A DNA stretch of 64,000 bases from NCBI GenBank assembly GCA_034003765.1, contig JAVEXZ010000001.1, forward strand, positions 62,001-126,000, written 5' to 3'. The DNA is from JAAZGD01 sp034003765 (GTDB lineage: Bacteria; Bacillota; Clostridia; Peptostreptococcales; Anaerovoracaceae). Below are positions 43,007 to 51,804 of this stretch, in pieces (within the stretch, counting starts at the first letter, position 1; each line of letters begins with the position of its first letter). Position numbers and translations under genes: made by a program. The notes beneath the pieces were generated by a model. It was given only the letters and a program-made list of their open reading frames with translations, was not told the DNA's origin and searched no databases.

Positions 43007-43999
43007 TTATAACGGATGGCTCAAAAACTCCAAGGTTTTTTCTAAACTTTCTTGATTTTCCACATTCAAAGTATTTACATCAGAGATAATTTTTTTACTA
43101 AGACCAGACAGGGTTACTCCTGGTCCAATCTCAACAAAGTAGTCTATCCCTTCCTTTGCCATGGCCTCAATAATTTCCTGCCAATATACTGGTGAATGGG
43201 CTTGCTTACCCATTAATTCAGCAAGATATTCTGATACACTTCCCTTGTTCTTATTGAAGCTTTCCATTAAATCTCTACCAGTTAAATTACTGTATACCTT
43301 AATATCAGGAGCTTTAAGGTCCATATCCATAAGCAATTCTTCAAGTTCTTTCGAAGCCCCCTCCATTAGGGGACTATGAAAAGCAGTGCTTACACTGAGC
43401 ATTTTGCTCTTTATACGCCTTTCTTTACAGATTTCCATATATCTTTCTAGGGCTTGGAAATCTCCAGCTACCACTGTTTGAATTGGAGAATTGAAATTCA
43501 CGCCACTTAACATCCCATCTTGTCTTGCCGCCTCAACACATAGGAGTATATCTTCTCTGCTACCAAAGCTTGCTACCATACCGCCTAGAGGTTGGCCTTC
43601 ATGGTCTCTTCCTGCCTTGTCCATAAGATTGCCCCTTCGACTTACAATTTCCAACCCCTTCTGAAAACTATCAATAGAAGCACTTGCTGTAAGAGCTGCA
43701 TATTCACCTAGGCTAAACCCAGAAATTGCCACAATTTCAATATCGCCCTTTTTATAAGACTCTATCTTTGCTAAGCCTTCCATAAAAGCTTCATAGGCTG
43801 CCATAGTTACAGTAAATATAGCAGGTTGTGTGACATTGGTCTGACGGAGCAATTCCTTGGACCCATTAAAGCAGTGGTCACTTACTTCTTCACCTGCAAG
43901 TTCAAATACTTTTCTCGCTGCAGGAGATGAGTCGCTAAGGCTTTTCCCCATCCCTGGATACTGTGCCCCTTGCCCTGCAAATACTAACCCTATTCTCAT
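43007..43999 (-). CDS. fabD: Malonyl-CoA:ACP transacylase FabD
   Basis: 330 residues from MRIGLVFAGQGAQYPGMG. Catalytic Ser in GFSLGEYAAL and His in TAFHSPLMEGA. ATG at 43999 is used; an upstream start in the same frame (44020) has no site. GAGGAGG lies upstream within fabK, and the two genes overlap by 65 nt in different frames. Confidence 0.94.
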   Translation of the reverse strand: MRIGLVFAGQGAQYPGMGKSLSDSSPAARKVFELAGEEVSDHCFNGSKELLRQTNVTQPAIFTVTMAAYEAFMEGLAKIESYKKGDIEIVAISGFSLGEYAALTASASIDSFQKGLEIVSRRGNLMDKAGRDHEGQPLGGMVASFGSREDILLCVEAARQDGMLSGVNFNSPIQTVVAGDFQALERYMEICKERRIKSKMLSVSTAFHSPLMEGASKELEELLMDMDLKAPDIKVYSNLTGRDLMESFNKNKGSVSEYLAELMGKQAHSPVYWQEIIEAMAKEGIDYFVEIGPGVTLSGLSKKIISDVNTLNVENQESLEKTLEFLSHPL

Positions 44000-44909
44000 A
44001 TATTTTCTCCGCCTCCTCAAACATTTCTTTGATAATTTCTGCAGCAGCTTGCTCCTTGGAAATCAAGCCTGCAATTTGCCCAGACATTACTGAGCCCATA
44101 TCCATATCTCCTAGCTTTACTGCATCGTACAAACGACCAGTACATAGCCTTGCGATTTCTTCAGGATCCGCAAAATTCTTTTCCAAAGTTAGGACTTGCT
44201 TGGTTAATCTATTTTTTAATACTCGTACTGGATGACCTGTACTTCTACCTGTTGTAACTGTATCTGAATCCTTGGCTTTCAAGATAGCCTTCTTATAATT
44301 ATCTGAAACAGTACATTCATTGGCCACAACAAAACGAGTCCCCACTTGTACACCCAAAGCTCCTAACATAAAGGCTGCGGCTATTCCTCTTCCATCTCCG
44401 ATACCACCTGCTGCTAGTACGGGGATTTTGAGAGCATCTACCAACTGGGGGATTAGGGTCATGGTTGTCATTTCCCCTACATGGCCTCCTGCTTCTAAAC
44501 CCTCCCCTATTACTGCATCTGCACCAGCTCTCTCTACTCTTATAGCCAAAGCAACTGATGCAACCACCGGGATTACAGTAACTCCATGGGCTTTCATTTG
44601 AGCAATGTATTTGCCAGGATTTCCTGCTCCTGTAGTTACTACTGGAACCTTCTTATGGCAAATCACTTCTACCAAATCATCAATATTGGGAGATAGGAGC
44701 ATTAGGTTAACCCCAAAAGGCTTGTCAGTAAGGGCTCGTACTTTGTCAATTTCATCTATAAGCCAGTCCTTTGTTTCACCACCAGAAGCTATAATTCCTA
44801 GGCCTCCCCCATTGCTGACTGCTGCAGCCAAAGGAGCATCAGCAATTCTAGCCATTGCCCCCTGTAAAATTGGATATTCCGTATTCAGTAGTTCGCATAT
44901 TGGGTTCAT
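43935..44909 (-). CDS. fabK: Enoyl-[ACP] reductase II FabK
   Basis: 324 residues, FMN-dependent. EYPILQGAMARIADAPLAAA at the N-terminus, then GAGNPGKYI, EAGGHVGEMTTM, AAGGIGDGRGIAAA and GTRFVVANECTVSD. Reduces trans-2-enoyl-ACP with NADH. The last 21 codons (VSICRARGTVSRDGEKP is the tail) are read out of frame over the fabD start, an unusual tail. Confidence 0.94.
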   Translation of the reverse strand: MNPICELLNTEYPILQGAMARIADAPLAAAVSNGGGLGIIASGGETKDWLIDEIDKVRALTDKPFGVNLMLLSPNIDDLVEVICHKKVPVVTTGAGNPGKYIAQMKAHGVTVIPVVASVALAIRVERAGADAVIGEGLEAGGHVGEMTTMTLIPQLVDALKIPVLAAGGIGDGRGIAAAFMLGALGVQVGTRFVVANECTVSDNYKKAILKAKDSDTVTTGRSTGHPVRVLKNRLTKQVLTLEKNFADPEEIARLCTGRLYDAVKLGDMDMGSVMSGQIAGLISKEQAAAEIIKEMFEEAEKIYENRVSICRARGTVSRDGEKP

Positions 44910-44968
44910 CTTTATTCCTTCCTTACATATAGATTGTTATAACATTCAAAATAGGTCTAGATATAGAA

Positions 44969-45940
44969 TTATACTTCATAAATCATGGCTCCAGCGCTAA
45001 GGCCGCCGCCAAAACCCATTAGCATAATTTTATCGCCTTTTTTTACTTTTCCTGTCTGCATTAAATCATAGAGGGCCATTGGGACACTGGCCGATGAAAC
45101 GTTGCCTGTATCTTTTATGGAAATTTGAAATTTCTCAATTGCTTGTTTGGTCTTTTGAGCAGCAGCATTTATAATTCTCATATTAGCCTGGTGGGGAACA
45201 AAGAAAGCGATATCATCATAGGTCAAATTAGCCCTGTTAATCGTTTCTTCCATGACTTCGTCAAGAGCATTAACAGCAAATTTGAATACTTGCTGACCTT
45301 TCATTGAAATATACATAGGATCTATGGCCTCAGTAACTTCCTTGTCAAAGGGTCTTTTTCTATACTCTATCCCACATGGCAAAACGTCCTTTGGATCGTC
45401 ATAGTTTTTAATGTATGAAGATAAAATACCAGGCCTATCTGGATTTTCCTCCATTAAAGCAGCACCTGCACCATCACCAAAAAGCACACAAGTAGTTCTG
45501 TCTTCCCAGTTTGTAATCTTGGTTAAACATTCTGCACCAACTATCAAGGCTCTTTTGAAATTGCTATGCTTCATCAAGGCTTCAGCGGTCCATGCAGCAA
45601 ATATAAAGCCACTGCATGCTGCATTTAAATCAAAAGCTACTGCATTAGTAAGGCCAAGCCTCATTTTTAGTAAGGATCCCATAGAGGGAACCAACCTATC
45701 TGGAGTTATGGTAGAAACTATAACCAAATCAATGCTTTGGGGATCAACATCACCCAAAGCTAATAGGGATGCTTCACTAGCTAAATCTAAGTTAGTCTCT
45801 TTAATGGCTACGTGACGATTTTCAATACCTGTTCTATCTACAATCCATTGATTATCAGTTTCTATAATTTTTTCCATATCCTTATTGGTAAGTATCATTT
45901 CTGGTAAAGCTTTACCATAGCCTTTTATCTCAATACCCAA
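44969..45940 (-). CDS. fabH: 3-oxoacyl-[ACP] synthase III FabH
   Basis: 323 residues. Catalytic Cys in LNAACSGFIFAA, His in FVPHQANMRI and Asn in DTGNVSSASVP. Starts fatty-acid synthesis with acetyl- or branched acyl-CoA. Start is TTG at 45940 with AGGAGG 7 nt upstream. First gene of the operon, behind the promoter/operator at 45961-46006. Confidence 0.95.
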   Translation of the reverse strand: MGIEIKGYGKALPEMILTNKDMEKIIETDNQWIVDRTGIENRHVAIKETNLDLASEASLLALGDVDPQSIDLVIVSTITPDRLVPSMGSLLKMRLGLTNAVAFDLNAACSGFIFAAWTAEALMKHSNFKRALIVGAECLTKITNWEDRTTCVLFGDGAGAALMEENPDRPGILSSYIKNYDDPKDVLPCGIEYRKRPFDKEVTEAIDPMYISMKGQQVFKFAVNALDEVMEETINRANLTYDDIAFFVPHQANMRIINAAAQKTKQAIEKFQISIKDTGNVSSASVPMALYDLMQTGKVKKGDKIMLMGFGGGLSAGAMIYEV

Positions 45941-45960
45941 ATATCAACCCTCCTATAATT

Positions 45961-46006
45961 ACTTCGACTATCAAACTATTTTATTGTAGTATATTTATTT
46001 TATCAA
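45961..46006 (-). promoter_or_regulatory. fabH promoter with FabT-like operator at the start point
   Basis: On the minus strand: -35 TTGATA (46006-46001), 17 nt, -10 TAAAAT (45983-45978), then AGTTTGATAGTCGAAGT (45977-45961). The last is a near-palindrome that matches the streptococcal FabT site pattern (ANTTTGATTATCAAATT) at about 12 of 16 fixed positions. The likely ligand is the MarR domain encoded at the end of this operon. Confidence 0.6.
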
Positions 46007-46033
46007 AAAAAGTCAACAGATTTCTGTTGACTT
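46004..46033 (-). terminator. Terminator of the glyQS operon
   Basis: AAGTCAACAG and CTGTTGACTT (46010-46019 and 46024-46033) form a 10-bp stem; on the minus strand it is followed by a run of T. It lies 31 nt beyond the glyQS stop, and its U-run adjoins the fabH -35. Confidence 0.88.
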
Positions 46034-46063
46034 GAGTAATAATTTTTATGTATTTTGGTCTAA

Positions 46064-47467
46064 TTAGAAGACTAAACGCTCTTCAATATAGTTTTTCACC
46101 TTATCCATAGGGATTCTTATTTGCTCCATTGTATCCCTATCCCTTATTGTTACACTCTGATCCTCTAGGCTTTCAAAATCCACACATATAGAAAAAGGAG
46201 TTCCTATTTCGTCTTGTCTTCTATATCTTTTTCCAATAGATCCTGACGCATCATATTCCACCATAAAATGTTTTGACAATTCATGATAAAAAGGTTCTGC
46301 AATATCGCTTAGTTTTTTTGCAAGAGGTAGAACTGCAGCCTTATATGGGGCCAGGAATGGATGGAGATGTAAGACAACCCTGGTGTCTTCTTTTCCATCT
46401 GGGCTGGTTAGGAGCTCTTCGTCATAAGCATCACAAAGAAATGCTAGGGCTACCCTATCGGCACCAAGAGATGGTTCGATACAGTAGGGGACGAACTTTT
46501 CGTTGGTTTCAGGATCCAAATAATTCATGTCTTGTCCTGAATGCTCCATATGTTGTTTTAGATCAAAATCTGTTCTGTCTGCTATACCCCAAAGCTCACC
46601 CCAACCAAAGGGAAACATGTACTCAATATCTGTAGTAGCATTGCTATAGTGAGACAACTCTTCTTTTTCATGGTCCCTCAGCTTAATGTGATCATCCTTC
46701 ATTCCCAAGGCTCTTAGGAAGTCTACGCAAGCCTTTCTCCAATAAGAGAACCATTCTAGGTTAGTTCCTGGTTTACAGAAAAATTCTAATTCAAGTTGCT
46801 CAAACTCTCTGGTACGAAATGTAAAGTTCCCAGGTGTAATCTCGTTTCTAAAGCTCTTACCCACTTGTCCAATTCCAAAGGGGATCTTTTTTCTGGATGT
46901 TCTAGCTACATTTTTGAAATTAACGAAAATCCCTTGGGCTGTTTCTGGCCTGAGGAATATTTCGCTCTGAGAGTCTTCAGTCACCCCTTGGAATGTTTTG
47001 AACATAAGGTTAAATTGTCTGATTCCAGTGAAATCTTGCTTTCCACATTCAGGACAAACAATCTTTTCTGAGAGTAAATATTCTTCGAGTTTTTCCCTTG
47101 GCCATCCATCTACACTAACATCATCTATCCCCTTGGCCTTCATAAAGTCTTCTATTAACTTGTCTGCCCTGAACCGGGCCTTACATGCTTTGCAATCTAT
47201 AAGAGGGTCTGCAAACCCTCCTACATGGCCAGAAGCCACCCAAGTTTTGGGATTCATTAGAATCGCAGCATCAAGACCAACATTATAGGGGCTTTCTTGT
47301 ATAAACTTTTTCCACCATGCACGCTTTACATTGTTTTTAAATTCTACACCCAGGGGTCCATAATCCCAAGTATTAGCCAGGCCTCCGTAAATTTCTGATC
47401 CAGCATACACAAAACCACGGCTCTTGGCCAGGGCCACAACTTTTTCCATCGTCACTTCTACACTCAT
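46064..47467 (-). CDS. glyQS: Glycyl-tRNA synthetase (single-chain alpha2 type)
   Basis: 467 residues, class II. ATG-proximal EKVVALAKSRGFVYAGSEIY, motif 2 FRNEITP and motif 3 EPSLGADRVALAFL, and the C-terminal anticodon domain (VVLHLHPFLAPYKAAVLPL). Zn-type cysteines at CKACKARF and CPECGKQ. Charges tRNA-Gly. It is the last gene of the ridA-to-glyQS set. Confidence 0.95.
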   Translation of the reverse strand: MSVEVTMEKVVALAKSRGFVYAGSEIYGGLANTWDYGPLGVEFKNNVKRAWWKKFIQESPYNVGLDAAILMNPKTWVASGHVGGFADPLIDCKACKARFRADKLIEDFMKAKGIDDVSVDGWPREKLEEYLLSEKIVCPECGKQDFTGIRQFNLMFKTFQGVTEDSQSEIFLRPETAQGIFVNFKNVARTSRKKIPFGIGQVGKSFRNEITPGNFTFRTREFEQLELEFFCKPGTNLEWFSYWRKACVDFLRALGMKDDHIKLRDHEKEELSHYSNATTDIEYMFPFGWGELWGIADRTDFDLKQHMEHSGQDMNYLDPETNEKFVPYCIEPSLGADRVALAFLCDAYDEELLTSPDGKEDTRVVLHLHPFLAPYKAAVLPLAKKLSDIAEPFYHELSKHFMVEYDASGSIGKRYRRQDEIGTPFSICVDFESLEDQSVTIRDRDTMEQIRIPMDKVKNYIEERLVF

Positions 47468-47485
47468 CCTATTATATTCCCGCCT

Positions 47486-48244
47486 TTATTTTTTTTTCAG
47501 GTCTTCCAAAACATCGTCAAAATCATCTTTTGCATCATCAAACTTATCTTTTACCTTGTCTTTTATGTCATCGGCCTTATCTTTTACATCTTCAAACTTA
47601 TCTTTGGCCTTGTCTTTTACATCATCGAACTTATTTTTAGCCTTGTCTTTTACGTCTTCATAATCTTCTTCCATATCGTCGAAAAAGTCTTCTTCCTCGC
47701 TAAGGTCAATATCTATCTTGGGATTTACCCTGTCTAAAGCATCTGATGCCTTAATCTTAACATCTTTGTAAACCTCAGAACCTCTTTTTCGAACTTCGCC
47801 ATACAATTCTTCCCCTTTATCCTTTACATCACCCAGGGTATCCATGGCCATCTCACTAACGTCCAAAATTGTTCCATCATCTTTTACAACTTCAATAACG
47901 CATTTTGATCCAATAGCAACAATGGTGCCTATAATGATTGGAATGGGAGCTAGCACTGTTCCAACAATACCAATATTAACAGGTAAATTCAAAACAATCT
48001 CACCGTCTTTTTTCACTATGACTTTTGAAACGTTACCTTTTCTTATGATTTCCTTCAATTTTTCTACTAGTGCATTCCCTGAGCCTCCCAGCCCTCTTCC
48101 TGATTTGGCATTAATGGTTTCTTCAATAGAAATAATAGCATCAACTACACTTCCACCAGCTGTTTCTAAAGCGGATTTGGCTTCCTTATAAGAAACCCCT
48201 GTTCTGTCTTTTACAAGCTCAATTTTTTCCAATGTAATTTCCAT
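47486..48244 (-). CDS. DUF4342 protein with LEA-like 11-residue repeats
   Basis: 252 residues. Residues 1-40 resemble a UBA-like helix bundle (VKDRTGVSYKEAKSALE), followed by the DUF4342 part with a hydrophobic hairpin (GTVLAPIPIIIGTIVAIG). The last 60 or so residues are a charged repeat with an 11-residue period (DVKDKAKDKFE and variants), predicted as an amphipathic helix like group 3 LEA or apolipoprotein repeats. The repeats show as 33-nt near-repeats in the DNA. Function unknown. Lies between recO and glyQS with short gaps. Confidence 0.75.
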   Translation of the reverse strand: MEITLEKIELVKDRTGVSYKEAKSALETAGGSVVDAIISIEETINAKSGRGLGGSGNALVEKLKEIIRKGNVSKVIVKKDGEIVLNLPVNIGIVGTVLAPIPIIIGTIVAIGSKCVIEVVKDDGTILDVSEMAMDTLGDVKDKGEELYGEVRKRGSEVYKDVKIKASDALDRVNPKIDIDLSEEEDFFDDMEEDYEDVKDKAKNKFDDVKDKAKDKFEDVKDKADDIKDKVKDKFDDAKDDFDDVLEDLKKK

Positions 48245-48255
48245 CTCTTTACCTC

Positions 48256-49011
48256 CTAAGATTCACTGAGAAAACGTTCACTTTTGAATTCTGAAAGATC
48301 TAAATGGTAGGATATAAAAGCCCTTATTATTTGTCTCAATTCTCTAGATAGCTCTTTATCCAGGACCATTTTTTCTAAATTGGTTATTGGGTTATCCGAA
48401 AAATATTTCAGTACGTTTATTATACCCTCACTCATAGGGTAAATCAACGAAACATTAAAATCATCTTGGGGATTTTTGTGGCATTGGGAGCATACCACGC
48501 CTCCCTCTGGGACGCTAAAAAAAGTAAGGTCATCTTGAGCCCCACATAGTACACATGAATCCATATGGGGACCTTGCCCAATAATAACCAAAGTTTTAAT
48601 CTGAAATCCCAATAGCAAGGTATCAAATTTCTTATTCCTTTTTTCTAGGAGTTGTAAGTAGTCACATAAAAGCTGATAAAAAGATAGGGAAGGCTGGTTT
48701 TCTTCGAATACTTTGTCTGTAAGCTCAAGGGCATAAGACCCATACATAAATTTGTCTACATCTTCCCCTAGCTTATAGTAATTTTTTTTTGTCTCTGCAC
48801 TTTGTATATAATAGATGTCTCTTCGACTATTAACTTGATAGGTTCCTAGGGTAAAGGGACTTATTGCTAGGGCTGACTTATTTTTGCCTTTTTCTGATAT
48901 GTTTGTAGCAGCACTGATTTTACCAAATTCTTTGGTAAAAACCTTCAGCATCCTAACTCCATTTAATGTTTTGACTTGTTTTAGTACGATGCCATCAGTT
49001 TCCATTAACAT
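48256..49011 (-). CDS. recO: DNA repair protein RecO
   Basis: About 251 residues from an ATG at 49011, 1 nt past the era stop (second ATG at 49005). N-terminal OB fold (ETDGIVLKQVKTLNG), helical domain and a zinc site (CVLCGAQDD ... CSQCHKN). Loads RecA with RecR. The longer frame to 49089 would overlap era and is rejected. Confidence 0.9.
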   Translation of the reverse strand: MLMETDGIVLKQVKTLNGVRMLKVFTKEFGKISAATNISEKGKNKSALAISPFTLGTYQVNSRRDIYYIQSAETKKNYYKLGEDVDKFMYGSYALELTDKVFEENQPSLSFYQLLCDYLQLLEKRNKKFDTLLLGFQIKTLVIIGQGPHMDSCVLCGAQDDLTFFSVPEGGVVCSQCHKNPQDDFNVSLIYPMSEGIINVLKYFSDNPITNLEKMVLDKELSRELRQIIRAFISYHLDLSEFKSERFLSES

Positions 49012-49012
49012 T

Positions 49013-49891
49013 TTATTCTTTATACCCAAAGTTTGACAAAGAAAAATCAGAATCTCGCCAATTTTCTCGAACCTTAACCCATAATTCAAGAAAAACTTTT
49101 GTAGCTAAAAGGCCTTCAATCTCAAGCCTTGCCTGCTTCCCAATCCCTTTGAGTTTTTTACCATCTTTACCAATAATTATTCCCTTATGTGATTTTTTCT
49201 CGCAATAAATAATGGCGCTTATCCTTGTCAACTTCTCTGACTCCTGGTAACTTTCTATTTCTATTGCAATACCGTGGGGAACCTCTTCGTCAAGATAAAG
49301 CAGGGTTTTTTCTCTTATAATTTCACTGACAATAAATCGTTCGGGATGGTCTGTAATCATATCTGTAGGAAAATATGCTGGTCCCTCTTTCATAAATTCC
49401 CCCAAGGAATCTATTAGTAGAGATACATTTTTACCACTTAATGCGCTTATCCCAATGATTTTTTCAAAAACGCTAAAGGCTTCGTAGGCCTCAAAGACTC
49501 TTTGGTACTTATCTGGTTCCATAGTATCAATTTTGTTGATGACTAATATTTTTGGAGTTTTCACCTCTTTCAAAAGGTCTAAAATATATGCATCTCCCGG
49601 GCCTTTGCCTAATTCATCATCAATTATCAAGACTATAGCATCCACCTCTTCAAATGTTCGAAGAGCCTGCTGGGTCATAAATGAACCCAACTTATTCTTG
49701 GGTTTATGGATCCCAGGCGTATCTATAAATACCATCTGTAAATTTTCCTGGCTGTAAATTCCTCTTATGGTATTACGTGTTGTCTGTGGCTTTGATGTTG
49801 TAATCGCTATCTTCTCTCCAATAATTGCATTTAGTAATGTGGATTTGCCAACATTAGGTCTACCAATAATACCTATAAATCCTGATTTCAT
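49013..49891 (-). CDS. era: GTPase Era
   Basis: 292 residues. G1 GRPNVGKSTL, G3 DTPGIHKPK, G4 NKID, and a C-terminal KH domain (GIIIGKDGKKLKGIGKQAR). Binds the 3' end of 16S rRNA during 30S assembly. GGAG before the ATG. Confidence 0.96.
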   Translation of the reverse strand: MKSGFIGIIGRPNVGKSTLLNAIIGEKIAITTSKPQTTRNTIRGIYSQENLQMVFIDTPGIHKPKNKLGSFMTQQALRTFEEVDAIVLIIDDELGKGPGDAYILDLLKEVKTPKILVINKIDTMEPDKYQRVFEAYEAFSVFEKIIGISALSGKNVSLLIDSLGEFMKEGPAYFPTDMITDHPERFIVSEIIREKTLLYLDEEVPHGIAIEIESYQESEKLTRISAIIYCEKKSHKGIIIGKDGKKLKGIGKQARLEIEGLLATKVFLELWVKVRENWRDSDFSLSNFGYKE

Positions 49892-49934
49892 CTAAACTCC
49901 ATTCTTTTTCTAAAACTTTAAATAATGCCTATTC

Positions 49935-50321
49935 TTAAGTAGATAGGCGAAATCCTTCAGGGAACAGATTCCCCAAAGTTTTTACCACTAGTTTGTCCCC
50001 ATCTTCCCCTGTAATTACCAAGAAATCCTGGTCGCAAAACTCCCACATGAATTGCCTGCAAATACCACAAGGCCAAGCACTGCCCTCCCTTGTTGCAACA
50101 GCTATTTTTTCAAACTCTCTCTCCCCAGCTGTAACAGCTTTGACAAAAGCACTTCTTTCTGCGCAAATTGTAGCACCATAGCTGGAGTTTTCCACATTTA
50201 CTCCTGTGTAAACCTCCCCCGACTTTGCCAGCAAAGCCGCTCCCACATAAAATTTAGAAAAGGGAGCATAGGCATTATCGGTAGCCTCTTTTGCCTTGTT
50301 ATAGAGTTCTTTGTTATCCAT
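49935..50321 (-). CDS. cdd: Cytidine deaminase
   Basis: 128 residues. Zinc and catalytic motifs GATICAERSAFVKA and PCGICRQFMWEF. Deaminates cytidine/deoxycytidine. One nt after ybeY; the diacylglycerol kinase gene often found here in Firmicutes is missing. Confidence 0.95.
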   Translation of the reverse strand: MDNKELYNKAKEATDNAYAPFSKFYVGAALLAKSGEVYTGVNVENSSYGATICAERSAFVKAVTAGEREFEKIAVATREGSAWPCGICRQFMWEFCDQDFLVITGEDGDKLVVKTLGNLFPEGFRLST

Positions 50322-50322
50322 T

Positions 50323-50781
50323 TTACTGCTCTCTTTCTAATCCGATTTTTTTCATAATATCTTCTTCGAATATTCTCATCTCAGTTTGTTTGTCCTTTTC
50401 TAAATGATCATATCCCATTAGATGGGCGATACTGTGAACAAAAAGATATACAATCTCTCTTTCGGGGCTATGTCCAAATTCATCTGCTTGCAATAAGGCT
50501 TGATCAGTGCATATTACAACATCCCCAAAACATATATTACCAAAGGCTGGAATCTCTGCTGTAGTTTCATATTGTGGAAAGGACAAAACATCAGTTATTC
50601 TGTCTATACCCCTATATGTATTGTTTAATATCTTCATCTCTTCCATTGAAACAAAGGTTACACTAAACTCAGCCCTATCTTCAGGGATTCCTTTTAATTG
50701 GCAACACAGCTTGGCCGCCTCTTCCATTTTAGCAACTACACTGTCACCTGGACGTCTTTCTGCTCCGAATACAATTTCCAT
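50323..50781 (-). CDS. ybeY: Endoribonuclease YbeY
   Basis: 152 residues. Metal site HSIAHLMGYDH (HxxxHxxGxDH). Acts in 16S rRNA 3' maturation and ribosome quality control. Abuts phoH. Confidence 0.95.
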   Translation of the reverse strand: MEIVFGAERRPGDSVVAKMEEAAKLCCQLKGIPEDRAEFSVTFVSMEEMKILNNTYRGIDRITDVLSFPQYETTAEIPAFGNICFGDVVICTDQALLQADEFGHSPEREIVYLFVHSIAHLMGYDHLEKDKQTEMRIFEEDIMKKIGLEREQ

Positions 50782-51792
50782 TTAGTCTTCCTCCCATTGG
50801 TGGCCATGTGCTTCTTCGTACTCACCGTATGCATTGACAATTTTTCTTACTAATTCATGACGAACAACATCCACATCTGTTAAGTAGCAAAATTTAATAT
50901 CTGCTAGAGACTTTAAAACATTATATGCCTCAACAAGGCCTGATTGTTTGCCTCTTGGCAAATCAATTTGTGTTATGTCTCCAGTTATAACCATTTTACT
51001 GCCAAATCCCATTCTAGTTAAGAACATCTTCATCTGTTCTTTGGTGCTGTTTTGTGCTTCGTCAAGAATAATAAAAGCATTATCCAAGGTTCTACCCCTC
51101 ATATAAGCAAGGGGAACAACTTCGATGATTTCTTTTTCTTTTAACCTTAGTGCGCTTTCCTTTCCTATCATATCATAGAGGGCATCGTACAAAGGTCTAA
51201 GATATGGGTCCACTTTTTCTTGGAGATCTCCAGGTAAAAAGCCTAAGCGCTCCCCTGCTTCAACTGCAGGTCTAGCCAGGATTATCTTTTGGACCGCTTT
51301 GTTTTTGTAGGCATTTATTGCTAGCGCAACAGCCAAATAAGTTTTACCTGTTCCCGCCGGGCCAATACCAAAGACAATATCCGACTCTCTAATGGCTTTT
51401 GCATATGCTTTTTGCCCAATAGTTTTGGGTTTAATGGGTTTTCCCATATGTGTGAAGCAGAGAACATCCCTCTTTTGCATTCCCTCTTTGTAGGATAAGC
51501 CTTGCCGGTTCAAGGAAATTATATAGCTGATTTTTTGGCCATCAAGTATTTCTCCATCATTTATAAGGCTGACAAAGTCCTCTAAAATTCCTTTTACTAT
51601 ATTGGCATCTTTGCCTTTAATCAGAATCTCATTGTCTCTGGGGATGACATCAACTTCATAGTCTTCTTTCAAAAGATTAATATTCTGATCTAGGTTTCCA
51701 AATAAGTCTATTCGATTAAAGTCTTCACCCAAAGGAATTTTTACTTCTTCCTGGCTGAGTAGGTTTTGTATATCCAAATAATCCTCCTTCAT
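50782..51792 (-). CDS. phoH: PhoH-like ATPase
   Basis: 336 residues. Walker A GIGPAGTGKTYLA and Walker B AFIILDEAQNST. The N-terminal KH-like region matches the PhoH/YbeZ group that partners YbeY. Starts 12 nt after the tnaA-like gene. No Pho box seen before it, so no phosphate link is inferred. Confidence 0.92.
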   Translation of the reverse strand: MKEDYLDIQNLLSQEEVKIPLGEDFNRIDLFGNLDQNINLLKEDYEVDVIPRDNEILIKGKDANIVKGILEDFVSLINDGEILDGQKISYIISLNRQGLSYKEGMQKRDVLCFTHMGKPIKPKTIGQKAYAKAIRESDIVFGIGPAGTGKTYLAVALAINAYKNKAVQKIILARPAVEAGERLGFLPGDLQEKVDPYLRPLYDALYDMIGKESALRLKEKEIIEVVPLAYMRGRTLDNAFIILDEAQNSTKEQMKMFLTRMGFGSKMVITGDITQIDLPRGKQSGLVEAYNVLKSLADIKFCYLTDVDVVRHELVRKIVNAYGEYEEAHGHQWEED

Positions 51793-51804
51793 TTAAGGGA
51801 TTTA

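Noticed and set aside
44320..45000. Plus-strand ORFs opposite fabK (93 and 131 aa)
   Set aside because: They are antisense shadows of a clear fabK; composition is low-complexity and there is no ribosome binding site.
48256..49089. Longer RecO start at 49089
   Set aside because: It would overlap era by 77 nt and add residues not typical of RecO; ATG at 49011 directly follows the era stop.
50782..51792. Phosphate-regulated role for phoH
   Set aside because: The name is historical; no Pho box is seen and it sits with ybeY and era.
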